NCBI GenBank assembly: GCA_023101885.1
Contig: JALPQD010000392.1
Span: 2,030,576-2,094,575 of the forward strand
Direction of reading: 5' to 3'
DNA length: 64,000 nucleotides
Source of the DNA: Typhlomys cinereus
Taxonomy: Eukaryota > Chordata > Mammalia > Rodentia > Platacanthomyidae
Shown here: positions 10,381-20,999 of the stretch, in pieces
How positions within the stretch are numbered: position 1 is the first letter of the stretch
Layout of the letters: the number at the start of each line of letters is the position of its first letter
Made by a program: the position numbers and the translations under genes
The notes under the pieces: generated by a model
Seen by the model: the letters and a program-made list of their open reading frames with translations, nothing else
Databases searched by the model: none
Told to the model about the DNA's origin: nothing

Positions 10381-10801
10381 TGTCATAGTTGGGCACAGGT
10401 GTCAACTTGATAGTTGAGAGTTTGAGCTCTGGGCACATTTGTAGAGAATTAGTAGTTGAGTTAAGCCCAGGACAAACCTGCAAGAGATTGTCTAGCTGAT
10501 GGGGAAGGCCCAGCCTATGGTGGGTGGGACTAGGCCCTGGAATAAAATACAGACAGCTGGTTGAGAGAGTTGGCATCCTTGTGTACACTTGGCCAGACAT
10601 GCTGGTCTGGCAAGTAAGGATCGTCCTTTTCTCAACCGTTCTGTGGTGATGGTGTGGCCAGTTCCCTCGGCCTTGGTGTTGGTGCGTGCTCTCCTATCAA
10701 GCTGGACTATGTAACCAGTAATCATAAGAGAAAATCAACCCCTTGTTCCTTTAAGTCATTTGATGGTGATTTATCAGCAACCATGCAGGCTGAATGCTAC
10801 A
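10381..10801 (+). repeat. LTR family 1, copy 2, with exact 5-bp target duplication
   Basis: Starts TGTCATAG and ends GAATGCTACA (TG..CA). It is flanked by CTTGG on both sides (10376-10380 and 10802-10806). Length is 421 bases. An 'ATAAGAGAAAATCAACCCCT' region replaces the AATAAA seen in other copies. The 5-bp duplication and lack of coding sequence fit a solo LTR of ERVL/MaLR type. Confidence 0.93.
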
Positions 10802-10807
10802 CTTGGG

Positions 10808-11740
10808 ATTACAGCAATATTGTAGAGTGGTTAGTCATGTCTATCTCAGAGGTGCTACAGGTAAGCAACCATATGAAGTTTTAGGGCCGTGCTGAGCATG
10901 TAGGACGTGGTCAATAAGCCCAGGGAGGGAAGGAGTGCCAGCTGGAGTGTGACAGATGGGTTATGACATACTGCATAGACACCGTGTGTGTGTGTGTGTG
11001 TGCGCGCGCACGTGCACGCACACAGAAGTCATGTTGACTGGAGTAGGGGGTAAGTTAGTAAACTGCTAACCTTGAGCTGAGTCTAGTGTCCATGAAGCTG
11101 GGAATTCCCAGGCCCAAGTGTGGGGTGCTCTCAGAGGGTAAGACAGAGAAAACAGAAGCACGGACCAGCAGACACTGGATGGAACACTCAGTGTGTATAG
11201 TGAGGGCCCTGTGGAGTTGGCGGATGGGGGGGGTGGGAGGTCAGGGGGAGAGTCTCCATGGACAACAGGAAGTCATTGTTGGGTTTAAAGCAGGGGAGGG
11301 AGCCAGCCAGTTCTGTCCTAGGAGCCTCACTTCAGTAGCCACAGTAAAGATCAGATTGGAGAGGTCAGTTAGATGATAGAGGCACCATTTAGAGTGGTCG
11401 CTGCAGTTGGACTGAGTTGCCCTGGGTTCCAACAGGCCAGGCTAAAAATCAAAATGGAGTTCCTCATGCTAAAGACCCAAGACAGCTAAAGACCCTAGAG
11501 GCAGGAGAAACTGAACCATTTATAATTCTCTCTCGAAGAGTAAGGATTAGAGTGATAACCACCAGACTTCCCGAAGGGCCCAGTTTCAATTGGCACGATG
11601 AAGTCCTCTCTTCCTTAATTCCTATGAAAAACACAACTTGAAGTAATCCAATGTTAACCAGTCAGTGATTTTCCTATTGTTTTGTCTCCAAGTCCTCATC
11701 TTACAGGGAGAAAAATTTAAAAGGTTTTCATGCATGTGTG
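10808..11740. repeat. Ancient repeat and alternating TG/CG tract
   Basis: 10984-11024 is an alternating purine-pyrimidine tract, (TG)n then CGCGCGCACGTGCACGCACACA. 11080-11400 reads like an old mammalian repeat ('GTTTAAAGCAGGGGAGGGAG', 'AGATTGGAGAGGTCAGTTAG'). The rest, including 11430-11740, is unrecognised. Confidence 0.5.
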
Positions 11741-11744
11741 TATA

Positions 11745-11900
11745 CAGTGTTTATGTGGGTGTACATACACATGTATGCACGTACGTGGAAGCTAGAGGAC
11801 AACTTTGGAACACTGTCCATCTTCCAGTTTGAGATCTGGTGGCCCTGTCATTTGGCGAGAAGACATGCTCCAGTTCTGTTGAAAAGACAACTTCAGGAAC
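11745..11900. repeat. Old repeat related to 9645-9722
   Basis: Has 'GGAAGCTAGAGGACAACTTT', as in antisense B3-type SINEs, followed by the module shared with 9645-9722 ('GAGATCTGGTGGCCCTGTCA'). Family not resolved. Confidence 0.5.
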
Positions 11901-11904
11901 ACTG

Positions 11905-12290
11905 TCTATCACCTTTGCAATAGGAAAATGAACGAATGCTCTTGGTCTCTGGCCTTTCAGAAAACACTGACATTAGGAAATTGGTAGTGAGAAAGTCCAA
12001 CTGAGTGAGCTTCTTCTAGAGTCAGAATCTTCATGAAGGCACCCACTCTCGAGTGCTTACCACTGAGTTGTCCCTTCCAAAAACTTCCATATAGTGTTCT
12101 GCTTGGATCCTAGGTGAGTACCTGCCCCACCAACTCAGGTGATGGACAACTGATTCCAAATTTGCATAAAGGTATGATCTTTGGGGTCTGCTCTCATAGT
12201 GGATTAGTCTATTCATGGACTAATGGCTTCTTAAGGGAGTGACTTGTGTAGATGCAAGCTCCGGTGTCAGATGCCCATGAACTGTCTGGG
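11905..12290. other. Unique intergenic DNA
   Basis: No repeat, gene or RNA recognised. Confidence 0.4.
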
Positions 12291-12292
12291 TA

Positions 12293-12430
12293 GCTGAGCA
12301 TGGAGATGGACACCAGTGATCCAGCTGGGGGTGGTGAGGCAGGAGCTCAGGAGTTCCAAGTCAGCCTGGGTTGTGTAGTGAGACTGAGGCCAGCCTGGGC
12401 TATGTAAGACCCTGTCTGGGAAAAAAAAAA
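12293..12430 (+). repeat. B1 SINE
   Basis: 'GAGGCAGGAGCTCAGGAGTT', 'AAGTCAGCCTGGGTTGTGTA' and 'GTAAGACCCTGTCTGGG' followed by A10. There is an internal repetition of the 'CAGCCTGGGYTRTGTA' phrase (twice within 40 bases), so the copy carries a small duplication. Confidence 0.85.
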
Positions 12431-12439
12431 GCCAATATA

Positions 12440-12860
12440 AACAATGAGACTAGACTCAGGGCAGGGATGGAAGTGGGCAAGCGGGCCAGCTGGGTGGGTC
12501 TCTGTCTAGCACTTTCTCTGGAACAGCTCCTCTGTTACACATAGTGTTTTCATTGTTCACTGGACAAAGAGCTGTGGGTAGTGCAGAGTGGGGCAGGTAG
12601 GGCGCCATGCCTGGAATCCTGGAGGAGACAGGACGTAGGAAGCCTTGAGATTAAGGTGAAAGGGGTACAGGACTGTGACAGGCACATCGTCTGGGGGTCC
12701 CAGACTGCAGAATTTGGGGTGGGCTCTGGGAGAGTGTTGGCCTGGTTCTAAGTTCCACTATTAGGGGCCTCAGCCACTGCTCAGAGTCTTTAAGCTCCGT
12801 CCCGGGCTTTAAACTCCGTACTTATGCCTGCACTCACCAAGAAAGCAGCAATAGGTTCTC
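12440..12860. other. Unique intergenic DNA
   Basis: Moderately GC-rich. No repeat or coding segment recognised. It leads into the promoter-like cluster that follows. Confidence 0.4.
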
Positions 12861-12862
12861 TG

Positions 12863-12970
12863 TGACTCATTAAGCGTGTTCATTTCCCTGGATCTTGCTT
12901 CTAGAACATTCTTGGGAAGAACATCCCTCCACCCCCCAGAGGCCCTGGTGATAGAAGAGCTATATTAAAA
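12863..12970 (+). promoter_or_regulatory. AP-1 site, heat-shock element and TATA-like box cluster
   Basis: TGACTCA (AP-1) at 12863-12869; TTCTAGAACATTC, a perfect three-unit heat-shock element (alternating TTC and GAA spaced by 2), at 12899-12911; TATATTAAAA at 12961-12970. Known biology: this triplet layout binds HSF1. No transcript is recognisable downstream, so promoter activity is an inference from motif spacing only. Confidence 0.35.
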
Positions 12971-12974
12971 GCAA

Positions 12975-13372
12975 AAATAAAATTCCCCTTCTCTCCACAA
13001 ACAAAAGCCTGTTCTAGCTATAGGACCCACACCACTATTTCTTCACCGTGCAGAGCCAGTGTGAGTGGACTGAGATAAACTTTATGAAAAGAAATTTACA
13101 ATTCAAACAATCTGGGGTGAGTGTGGCGAGGGCAGGTGAAAGGAGTGAGCCAAGAAGAATTGAAGATGTTTTCAGGAACATGGACGCCACGGGAGATGAA
13201 CAGTCTAGGAGAATTCAGAAGGACAAAGTGCTTGTTTTATTTCATTTGTGGGGCGTGGATGGCATGTAGATACACAACACCAGGTCTGTACAGGCCGCGT
13301 GGAAGCAGAAGTGAAATCAGTGAAGGGACCAAGAGGAAAACTTCAATGGGGAGGGCAAGAAAGACTACAGAA
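12975..13372. other. Unique DNA, possibly old repeat
   Basis: 13110-13230 has a phrase style of old mammalian repeats ('GAATTGAAGATGTTTTCAGG'). Otherwise nothing recognised; a 13121-13492 open frame runs into the TG microsatellite and is not credible. Confidence 0.35.
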
Positions 13373-13373
13373 C

Positions 13374-13545
13374 TGGAGGGAGGGAGAGAGGGAGAGAGAG
13401 AATGTATGTATATGTGGTGTGTGTACACGTGGTGTGTTTGTCTGTGTATGTTTGTGTGTATGTGTGTGGTATATGCATGTGTGTACATGTGATGTGTGTG
13501 TATGTGTGGTGTGTGTGTGCATGTGTGGTGTGTGTGTCCTCAGAG
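13374..13545. repeat. (GA)n then degenerate (TG)n microsatellite
   Basis: GGGAGAGAG units pass into about 150 bases of TGTGT-rich sequence with interspersed TATG. It generates spurious open frames on both strands (Cys/Val/His/Thr-rich). Confidence 0.9.
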
Positions 13546-13614
13546 TAGGCTTATACCCTTGCATATGCAAATGGTCTTATGTAAGCCAGATTAGTTCATT
13601 TAAAAATTAAATCA

Positions 13615-13817
13615 GGGGCTGGAGAGGTGGCTCAGGGGTTAAACCTCTGCCTTGCAGGTGGGAGGTCCTGAGTTTGGATCCCCACATATAGACGCCAGGC
13701 GGAAGTGGGGGCGGCCTGCGTTTCCGGTCCTGGTAGGGCAGAGCCTGTGAATCCCGGGGCAGAGTAAACAAGGAGGAGGTGGAGGCGTCCATGGTGGTTC
13801 TCGAATTCGTCCGTGGT

Positions 13818-13869
<52 letters not shown>

Positions 13870-13926
13870 CACACACACGCACATACACACGCACACACAC
13901 ACACATGCACAATTGAATAAATACAA
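13615..13926 (+). repeat. Composite tRNA-derived SINE, young, with 13-bp target duplication
   Basis: Pol III A-box-like TGGCTCAGGGGTT (13628-13640) and B-box-like AGTTTGGATCC (13671-13681). The right arm has GCCAGGCGGAAGTGGGGGCG, then (CA)n and AATTGAATAAATA. Flanked by AAAAATTAAATCA at 13602-13614 and 13927-13939, an exact duplication. Close to the copies at 18094, 21000 and 40270, which define one subfamily. Confidence 0.95.
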
Positions 13927-13939
13927 AAAAATTAAATCA

Positions 13940-14257
13940 ATAAAAAAGATGTCTCCTTGGAGAGCCCCACAGAAATCGAGAGGAAGAGCAGGCCACGGAT
14001 GGATAAGCTCAGCCAGGTGTCAGACTTTAACCCAGGGCTCCTCGACATGCTGGCTTCCTTCTACAATACTGTAGTGTTGTCTGTGCAACCATTCACCACA
14101 GGTAGCTGAGCCCAGGTGTCAACCGCCCTGACACAGCCGTAACACACCAGAGAGCACACGTGAGACCTGAGGCACAGGGCCAGTGCTCAAACATGCGTGG
14201 TGAGTACCCTCTGCGGTTACTTCAAACTGTGAGGACGCAGCTTTCCACGGCTGCAAA
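13940..14257. other. Unique intergenic DNA
   Basis: No repeat, coding region or RNA gene recognised. Confidence 0.4.
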
Positions 14258-14610
14258 GTCTAATGCGTGTGTGTGCGCGCGCGTGCGTGTGTGCGTGTGT
14301 GTGGTTGGAGCACATTCATGTAGGTGCGTGTGTGGGAGCAGCTGTGCATGCCCACGTGTGTGAAGGTCAGAGGTCAACTGTGGGTGGCGGTATGTCTCAC
14401 AAGGTGCCAGGGTCTCTCACTGACATGGGGCTGACTGGCAGGGATTCCCACGGGTCCTCTTGCCTCCACTTCCCCAATGCTGTGATTACAAGTGCGCATC
14501 ACCACACTGGGCCTTTTCTTTTTTTTAATGCAGGTGCTGGAAATTGAACTCAGGTCCTTGGGGCTTGCATAGTGATCACCTTATCAATTGAGCCACCTGC
14601 CCAATCCCAC
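14258..14610 (-). repeat. B4-like SINE (antisense) with GT-rich tail
   Basis: GTGTGTGCGCGCG tail, 'GAAGGTCAGAGGTCAACTG', a B1-like middle ('CTGTGATTACAAGTGCGCAT'), then 'AATTGAACTCAGGTCCTTGG' and 'GAGCCACCTGCCCAATCCC' of the tRNA-like head. Full B4 order, antisense. Confidence 0.82.
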
Positions 14611-14614
14611 AGCT

Positions 14615-15250
14615 TAGTGTTCCTGTGCTGGGTCCTGCAGGTTCCAGACATAGGCATTGCTGTGTCTCTCCTGCGTTTTCTCGTTGCTCCTGCTTCTGGT
14701 CTTGACTCCTTATCTCTTCTCAGAACTGCTGGGGCGTCTTCCTCATAGATGCTGGGCTCCAGTGTCCTTCATCCCCGCAGCTGGTTGCTGGGACCTCTTC
14801 TTTCTTGTGAACTCAGCCTTGTCTTTTCTCACTTAATTACCTCCCCTACCCCATCCTGCTGGGTTACTTGGTGACCGAATCAGTGGCTGGGTGGACATCT
14901 GGAATCTAACCTTTTGAGCACCAACAGGGCACAATGAGAGGAAAATTCCACTCCTAGAAGCTTACATCATGCATGACATTGTTAACAGGATGGCAGAGTG
15001 GCCTTTAGGCTGTGCATGGGTCTAGGCTGTATATGACACAAAGATCAGTGTTGCAAATACAAGCGAGCTTTCCCAGTCTGAAAGCTGGAAACCCCAAATG
15101 ATCCAATATTTGAAACTTTTTGAGCCCTGACATCATGTGGCAAGTAGAAGCTTCTGGCCTCTTCTGATAGGGCATAGTTTGAGTGCAGGTGGACTGAGAA
15201 TTCTATATAAAATCGTCTTCCGGACACTTGCGCGAAGGATAAAGGGAGCA
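14615..15250. other. Unique intergenic DNA
   Basis: Nothing recognised; the minus frame 15045-15293 shows no domain. Confidence 0.4.
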
Positions 15251-15254
15251 GAGG

Positions 15255-15335
15255 AAGTACTGGGGAAATAGCACAGTCGGTAAGCATTTCCACACAGCCT
15301 CAGCCCCCGTGTTTGATCCCCAGTGGGGGCCTGCA
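15255..15335 (+). repeat. ID-like SINE fragment
   Basis: 'TACTGGGGAAATAGCACAG' followed by 'GTAAGCATTTCCACACAGCC' and 'GTTTGATCCCCAGTGGG' reads like a tRNA-derived ID head with its B box, without the A tail. Confidence 0.55.
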
Positions 15336-15339
15336 CTGT

Positions 15340-15692
15340 TTCCCCAGCAGGAAAGGGGCGTCACACCATTTCAAAATGAAGACCAGAGGGGAGGGACCAA
15401 CGCTGCACACTCGTTGGCTTTGTAGCTTGCCAGTGCTCAGCCAGTTCTTCCATCTTTATTCATCTGCACTGGGAATGGTCCCGCCACAATGGCTGGCTCT
15501 TCCCATATCAGTTACCCATCTTGCCCAGAGACCCGCCTCATGGGTCGGTCCTCACGGCTGTGCCCAGTGGTGCACACTTCCCAGGGGCCAGGTTCTGTCA
15601 ATATGCTGATGTGATGGTTGGGCTCAAATACTATCACATCAGCATTCTGACATAATTGGGCATCAAACGTATCAGTATTTATTAAGTCCAAG
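15340..15692. other. Unique intergenic DNA
   Basis: A 13-base segment CTATCACATCAGC echoes nearby 'CAATATGCTGATGTGATGG', making a small inverted repeat at 15600-15645. Nothing else seen. Confidence 0.35.
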
Positions 15693-15694
15693 AA

Positions 15695-16008
15695 CCACAC
15701 TTTAGCCTTTCAGAATGCTATAATAAAATACCTTCAATCATGGATTAAAAAAACTAAGGACAGAGTCTATTGCACATTTCTGCAGCTTTGGAAAGCCAAG
15801 GTCACCAGGAGCAGCTTGAGTGTCTGATAGACTCCTTGTGCTTTCATACTGCGTAAGGACAAGGGACATGACCGTTTGGTCCTATTCATCAGGGCGGGAC
15901 CCTCATGACCTGATCACTTCCCAAGGGCCCCACCGCTCCATCAATTTAGACATAGAGGGACAACTTACGAATTTTGAAAGGACTCCCAAATTCAGGCCAT
16001 CATAAGCC
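15695..16008 (-). repeat. MaLR-type LTR (antisense, MST-like)
   Basis: Complement phrases in order: 'AATGCTATAATAAAATACCT', 'ATTTCTGCAGCTTTGGAAAG', 'CTCATGACCTGATCACTTCC', 'AAGGGCCCCACCGCTCC' and 'CCAAATTCAGGCCATCATAA'. This is the reverse of a mammalian MST/THE-type LTR, old and diverged. Confidence 0.7.
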
Positions 16009-16009
16009 A

Positions 16010-16588
16010 CTGGTCTCAAATTCTCAAAATCTCCTTCCATAGGCTTGGCGTAAAAGGACATTCTCTGACTTGCTGCCTGATCACGTGATGGCAGGGGTAG
16101 GGGTGGCGGTGATGGGAACAGGAAGGAGGGTTTGATGGACGGCTTGGGGGAGTTGTCTCGCTGTCCTGCTCATTGGTGGCAGACTGCTTTGCTTTTCCTC
16201 ATAATAAATCAAATCTCCATCCGGCACTGCTGAGCTCCCGGGTCTTTGATTCTTCAGACCACATGTTTACAGAGTCCCAGCGGCCTGTGAGATTGAATGG
16301 AGGGGAAGGGAGGCACCAGACAAGTGTCAGCCCCGGGGGTGACACCTCCTCCACCCAGCTCTCATGGTACAGGGTGAAGGGTCAGCTTTGAGCTGCCCAG
16401 GGCCCTGGCCAGAGCGGGAAGGGAGTTGAAGGCAGAGGGTGCAGCTTATACACTCCCCAAAACTCACAAGGAGAGACAGAGGATCTGTGTCAGAGCTGCA
16501 GATAACCTTAGGCAAAGTAACACCCAAGGGCCAAGGCAAGCCCTCGCCTCGTCCTGGGCAATCCATGAGATATGACATTATAAGCCCC
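16010..16588. other. Unique intergenic DNA
   Basis: No repeat or gene feature recognised; the minus open frame 16327-16647 runs partly into the adjacent B1. Confidence 0.4.
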
Positions 16589-16589
16589 A

Positions 16590-16700
16590 AACACAGTGGC
16601 GCCAGCCTGTAACACCAGCACCTGAGAGACTGAGGCAGTACGTTCATGAGTCTTAGCTAGTTTGGGCTACAGATTGTAAATAACAAAATAAAAAAGATAC
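16590..16700 (+). repeat. B1 SINE, diverged
   Basis: 'GGCGCCAGCCTGTAACACCA' and 'GAGAGACTGAGGCAGTACGT' and 'TAGTTTGGGCTACAGATTGT', then an AATAACAAAATAAAAAAG tail. Standard B1 order. Confidence 0.75.
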
Positions 16701-16769
16701 ACATTTTTAAATAGTTGAAATACATCCAAAAAATATTCTCTGATATATGAAATTTATAGCAAGCTGAAA

Positions 16770-17005
16770 TTTCTTTGTGTGTGTTGACGAGGGGGGGAGT
16801 TCATATGAATGTCTGTGTGTGTACACACGTGTGCATATATGTATGCCTGTGTGCATATATGTATGCCTGTGTGCACGCACACCCAGCTGGGATTGCCAGC
16901 ATGTACCACCATGTCTAGTCATTTTTAAGTGGGTTATGGGATTGGACTCAGGTCCTCGTGTTTGCAAGGCAAGCACTTTACCCGCTGAACCATCCCCTCT
17001 GTCCT
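16770..17005 (-). repeat. B4-like SINE (antisense), truncated
   Basis: GT-rich start with a duplicated 20-base unit (GTGCATATATGTATGCCTGT twice, 16831-16870), then 'CCAGCATGTACCACCATGTC', 'GGACTCAGGTCCTCGTGTTT' and 'AAGCACTTTACCCGCTGAAC'. Confidence 0.75.
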
Positions 17006-17009
17006 GTAT

Positions 17010-18079
17010 TCTGTAAATCGGAAATTATAGATAACCGTTTGATGCTGGAGAGAAAGTGGGGAGCCAGCAATCAAAGTGTGGTAGTTATCTACAGTGCACC
17101 CCAGTAGATATGACCCCCGTTTTTGCTAAGGGGCTGAGGGAAAGGCTTTGCCAGTCTTTGTTGCATACAATGCCAGGACGGCTCAGCAAATACTGCCAGG
17201 AAAACAGAAAAGAAACAGGGGATCTTAATGTTCCTCAGTGTTTGCCCTTTTTTTTAAATGTTTTCCACGGAGGGGCTGGGCGTTGCAGGGGCCATGAGAG
17301 CAGGCGACTTATTCCTTCCAGAGGAGGCTCTTGCTGAGTCTCTGTCCCGGTGACAATCGGGGCCTGGGGGTGGTGGGGTGGTGGAACACGCTGTCTCTGA
17401 AGTGTGGGACCTGTGGTGGTGATTAGTATTCTCATCATTCTTTGGAGGTGAGTGTTCTTGGCCTTGGCCTCGGGCCTGGTGTGAGGTCAGTGGACCAGAA
17501 AACAAGAGCCGCTCATCTGTAAAAGGTCAGCGCTGGTCTCAAAGGCACTACGTGCTTCTGGGTGTGGGGCCTTGTGAAATTCCTTATAGAGCCACTTTTC
17601 AGGAAGCTGACTCTCTGCCTTGGGATGGGAAGAGTAGGTTCCACCGGGGTGTTCCTGATAGTCTGTGACCGTAGGAAGTGGGAGGCCACAGGAACTTGAT
17701 GACTTCAGTCCCCATATTGCTTCTGCACCTACGCTGTGACCTTGGGCAGGACGACCCTTAGCACGTGTGCTAAACTCACTTCTACCTCTCAAGGAGACCT
17801 AGGGGACGCACACACGCATGATGCACGCATGCATGTGTCCTGGTACACAGGTGCAGGGGGAAGGAACTGTGCGTGCACGCCCTATCTTCCTTAACTCATT
17901 CTCTAATCTGCTCTGAGCTATCCCAGAGGTGGAGGCCCAGGAAGTTAAGAAATGACAGAGGCAAACTCCGGAACTGAGGGCACTTAAGTCCAAAGCCATG
18001 CCCCTCCGTGGCCTTTCTCCCTAACCCACATGAATATAGCTCTTCCTTCTTTTATTTGCTCAGTCTCATTAACTTTTCT
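17010..18079. other. Unique intergenic DNA
   Basis: About 1.1 kb without a repeat I can name. Two overlapping minus frames around 17235-17505 and others are uninformative. No RNA gene or promoter signature. Confidence 0.4.
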
Positions 18080-18093
18080 AAGGGAAGGAAAAT

Positions 18094-18303
18094 TGGGCTG
18101 GAGAGGTGGCTCAGGGATTAAGCCTTTGCCTTGCAGGCGGAAGGTCCTGAGTTCGGATCCTAAACCCCATGTATAGATGCCAGGCGGAAGCGGGGGCGGC
18201 CTGCGTTTCTGGTCCTGGTAGGGTGGAGCCTGTGAATCCCGGGGCAGAGTAAACAAGGAGGAGGTGGAGGCGGTCCATGGTGGTTCCTGAGTTCGCCTGT
18301 GGT

Positions 18304-18347
<44 letters not shown>

Positions 18348-18403
18348 TACACATGCACACATGCACAATTGAATAAATAATAAAAGAATTAAAAAAAAAA
18401 GAA
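18094..18403 (+). repeat. Composite tRNA-derived SINE, young, with 14-bp target duplication
   Basis: Same subfamily as 13615-13926. Exact duplication AAGGGAAGGAAAAT at 18080-18093 and 18404-18417. CA tail of about 30 bases, then GAATAAATAATAAAAG and A10. Confidence 0.95.
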
Positions 18404-18419
18404 AAGGGAAGGAAAATCA

Positions 18420-19395
18420 AGGGTAGTGGACGTGCAGGGGAACCGTGTTTGTGTTTTAATGGAGGCCTGTGACTGGCCGCGGCAAGTGAGGGGCTGGGGT
18501 GAGGAGGGGCGTGCAGGTTTCCTGAACACATGTCAAGGTCTTTGGATGATGGTCTTTCTTGGACTTTGGTGTGGGAAGTCGCCGAGAAAACCAGTGGGGG
18601 AGATTGTGACTTGAACCCTGATTAGGAAGGTGAGCCCACCGGTCCTGATAAGTTTTATCCTCATCAGAATACAGACCCACAGAGGGACAGTTGCAATTGG
18701 TGCTCCCTGTATCTAGAAGCATGGTCCTTTAGCATCCAGAGGTAGAGGGGTCTTCTGATGTCTAAGCAGCTCTCCTAGGACTCCATTTCCCTGCTTGCTC
18801 ATTCTCTCCTCCTGCTCCACCCCCAGCACCTCGGGCCACCTCCGCCCACTTAGAAGCAGATGTGCCAGGAAATCTCACTGCGTTGAGTCGCCCTAGACGC
18901 AGGGGTCTGGGTCCAGGTTGCTTGGAACTGATGGAGCAAACCTGGCTGCGGGGGCTGCTGGCCATGCTGTACCTGTGGGTTTGGGGGGACATGCTGCCAC
19001 CTCATCCTCCAGACAAGACCACATGGGTGGGGTGTCTCAGCCCTGCCACTCGATGCTCAGATCCCCTGCACAGGACAATGAAGACTGTGCAGGCTAGGGG
19101 AAGGATCAGGGCACTCGGCCCTCGACTTATTAACCTGTGGCCACCTCCTCCTCCTCTACTCCTCTGAGCTCAGCCAGGCTCCTTGGGGCTGAAACCCAAC
19201 TCTTCCATTCAATTTCTCCATCTGCAAAGTGGAGGTCTCATGTTAGCTATATCTGTTACAAAGACTGCACTAAATGATAGTTTCTGCACAGAATAAAATC
19301 AACAGTTTTTTTTTTTAGCATTATCACGCTTACACTGGCTTTCTTTTACCCATGGTTATGCTTTCCATGGTCACTTGCTAGTTAAAAATATGGAA
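18420..19395. other. Unique DNA; MIR fragment near 19195-19300
   Basis: 18770-19160 is GC-rich; a 306-base plus frame there contains a Leu/Trp-rich stretch resembling a signal peptide but has no domain or splice context. 'CAATTTCTCCATCTGCAAAG' at 19210 is a MIR sense phrase. Confidence 0.4.
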
Positions 19396-19398
19396 CAA

Positions 19399-19613
19399 GG
19401 GCTGGAGAGATGCCTCAGGGGTTAAGACTCTCTCTCAAGAGCAGAAGGTCCTGAGTTTGGATCCCAGGTCCCACGAAAAAACACCAGGCAGAAACAGCAG
19501 TGGCCTGTATTTCTGGCCCTGGTGGGCAGAGCCCGGGAAACACCAGAACGAAGCAAAAAGGAGGTAGAAGAATCCAGGATGATTCCTGAAGCCACTCTTG
19601 GTCCTCCACAGAG

Positions 19614-19663
<50 letters not shown>

Positions 19664-19680
19664 ACATAAAAAATTTAAAA
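19399..19680 (+). repeat. Composite tRNA-derived SINE, second subfamily
   Basis: Head GGGCTGGAGAGATGCCTCAG, right arm 'CACCAGGCAGAAACAGCAGT', 'GGTGGGCAGAGCCCGGGAAA', 'CTTGGTCCTCCACAGAGATA', then (CA)n. Differs from the 13615/18094 type in the right-arm wording, and matches 35282, 20617 and 55254. Confidence 0.9.
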
Positions 19681-19681
19681 G

Positions 19682-20438
19682 GGAAATGAAAAATTCACTA
19701 AATCAACAGTTGCCAAGTTCCACACTATATTTCATTCTGAGCATGCTCCTGACTGCTCCTAGTAGGCAGTCTTCTCTCTGCCCAGTCTCATGTGGTGTAA
19801 TGCTATCCTCCCATTAGACACTCGGTAACCCGCTCCTCAGGTGCTCTGTGTTCCTTAGTCCACTTCACAATAGTTTCCCAGCACAGAAGTAACAGTGTAC
19901 ACAATTCACATGTGACAAAGTGGAGCCACAAAGGGCTGTACACATAGGTTGGTCTGTTCTGTGGTTCTGACATCTACTGACAGGCCAGAAACATATCACC
20001 TGTGGATGGGGGGGGGGACCACAGTATTATTGTGCTGTTAGTATGGGATGGGCCTGTATCTCAAAGGTCGTCCTTCCCCTTCTAGCTCTGTTATTGGGGC
20101 TGCTCGCTTGTTGTGTGGTTGTGGCCAAGGTCTTGGTCCCCCCTGGGTCTCAGGTTCTTATCTTCTGAGTGAAACTCTGGGACACTCGGCCTGACAGTTG
20201 GAATCTATGCACCAAACACAGGGCAACTCCCAGGGTGGGGTTAGCTTGTTATTCTCCAGCTGCCTTGGGGGATATTGGAGGCTGTTTTGCTTATTTTAAG
20301 AGTTTACCCAGAATTTAATTAAATTTCCTCCCTTTTCTTTTTGTTTGTTATGAACAACTGCTTATTTCAGCTCAGATAAATGGTCAAATAATCAAAATAG
20401 TAGTTTATATTTGCTCTGGGATTTAAGAGCTCTCACTT
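19682..20438. other. Unique DNA with MIR-like piece
   Basis: 20130-20220 resembles a MIR sense fragment ('GGGTCTCAGGTTCTTATCTT'). A G9-like run sits at 20010. No coding feature. Confidence 0.4.
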
Positions 20439-20439
20439 A

Positions 20440-20600
20440 CTACACGTTTACTAGCTACTCTCCTAAGTCCAGACTGATGTATTCTATTGACACTACAACC
20501 CCAGGAGGGACATTACTGTCCCCATGTTATAGCTGGGGACACTGAGGTACAGAGAAATGAAAGCAGCTAGCTCAGGACATGCAACCCAGAAACAATAAAT
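20440..20600 (-). repeat. MIR SINE (antisense)
   Basis: 'TACAACCCCAGGAGGGACAT', 'CCCCATGTTATAGCTGGGGA' and 'CTGAGGTACAGAGAAATGAA' are complement MIR landmarks in order. Confidence 0.75.
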
Positions 20601-20616
20601 CCACATTCAAACCAGA

Positions 20617-20638
20617 GTGTTGTGTGGTGTGTGTGTGT

Positions 20639-20684
<46 letters not shown>

Positions 20685-20925
20685 TAGAAGGCACTGTGTG
20701 TCCCTGTGGAAGACCAAAGGTGACTTCAGGAATGATTCTGGATTGGATTGCTTCCACCTCCTTCTTGCTTTACTCTGGGACTTCCCAGGCCCTACCCACC
20801 AGGCCAGAAGTGCAGGCCACTGCCATTTTGTCTGGCATTTCTTACATGGGACTTAGGATCTGTACTCAGGGCCTTCTGTTTGAGAGGCAGAGTCCTAACC
20901 TCTAAGTCATCTCTCTGGCTTTTAT
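20617..20925 (-). repeat. Composite tRNA-derived SINE (antisense), second subfamily
   Basis: (TG)n of about 65 bases, 'AGAAGGCACTGTGTGTCCCT', 'TTTACTCTGGGACTTCCCAG', then the antisense head 'GAGGCAGAGTCCTAACCTCT'. Followed by TTTATTTATTTATTT. Confidence 0.9.
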
Positions 20926-20999
20926 TTATTTATTTATTTTCGAGACATGGTTTCACATGTTGTACAAGCTAATCTTAGCTCCTTCTTTTTTTTGTAAGC

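Noticed and set aside
13628..13690. tRNA gene candidate from A and B boxes
   Set aside because: The cloverleaf is degenerate and the sequence continues into a SINE body; repeated at many loci, so it is a SINE promoter.
13237..13912. Several 75-125-codon frames on both strands
   Set aside because: Cys/Val or His/Thr strings from TG/CA microsatellites and a SINE.
18862..19167. 101-codon frame with a Leu/Trp-rich segment like a signal peptide (ATG at 18931)
   Set aside because: Ends in a proline run from simple CT-rich sequence, no downstream exon signal and no known domain.
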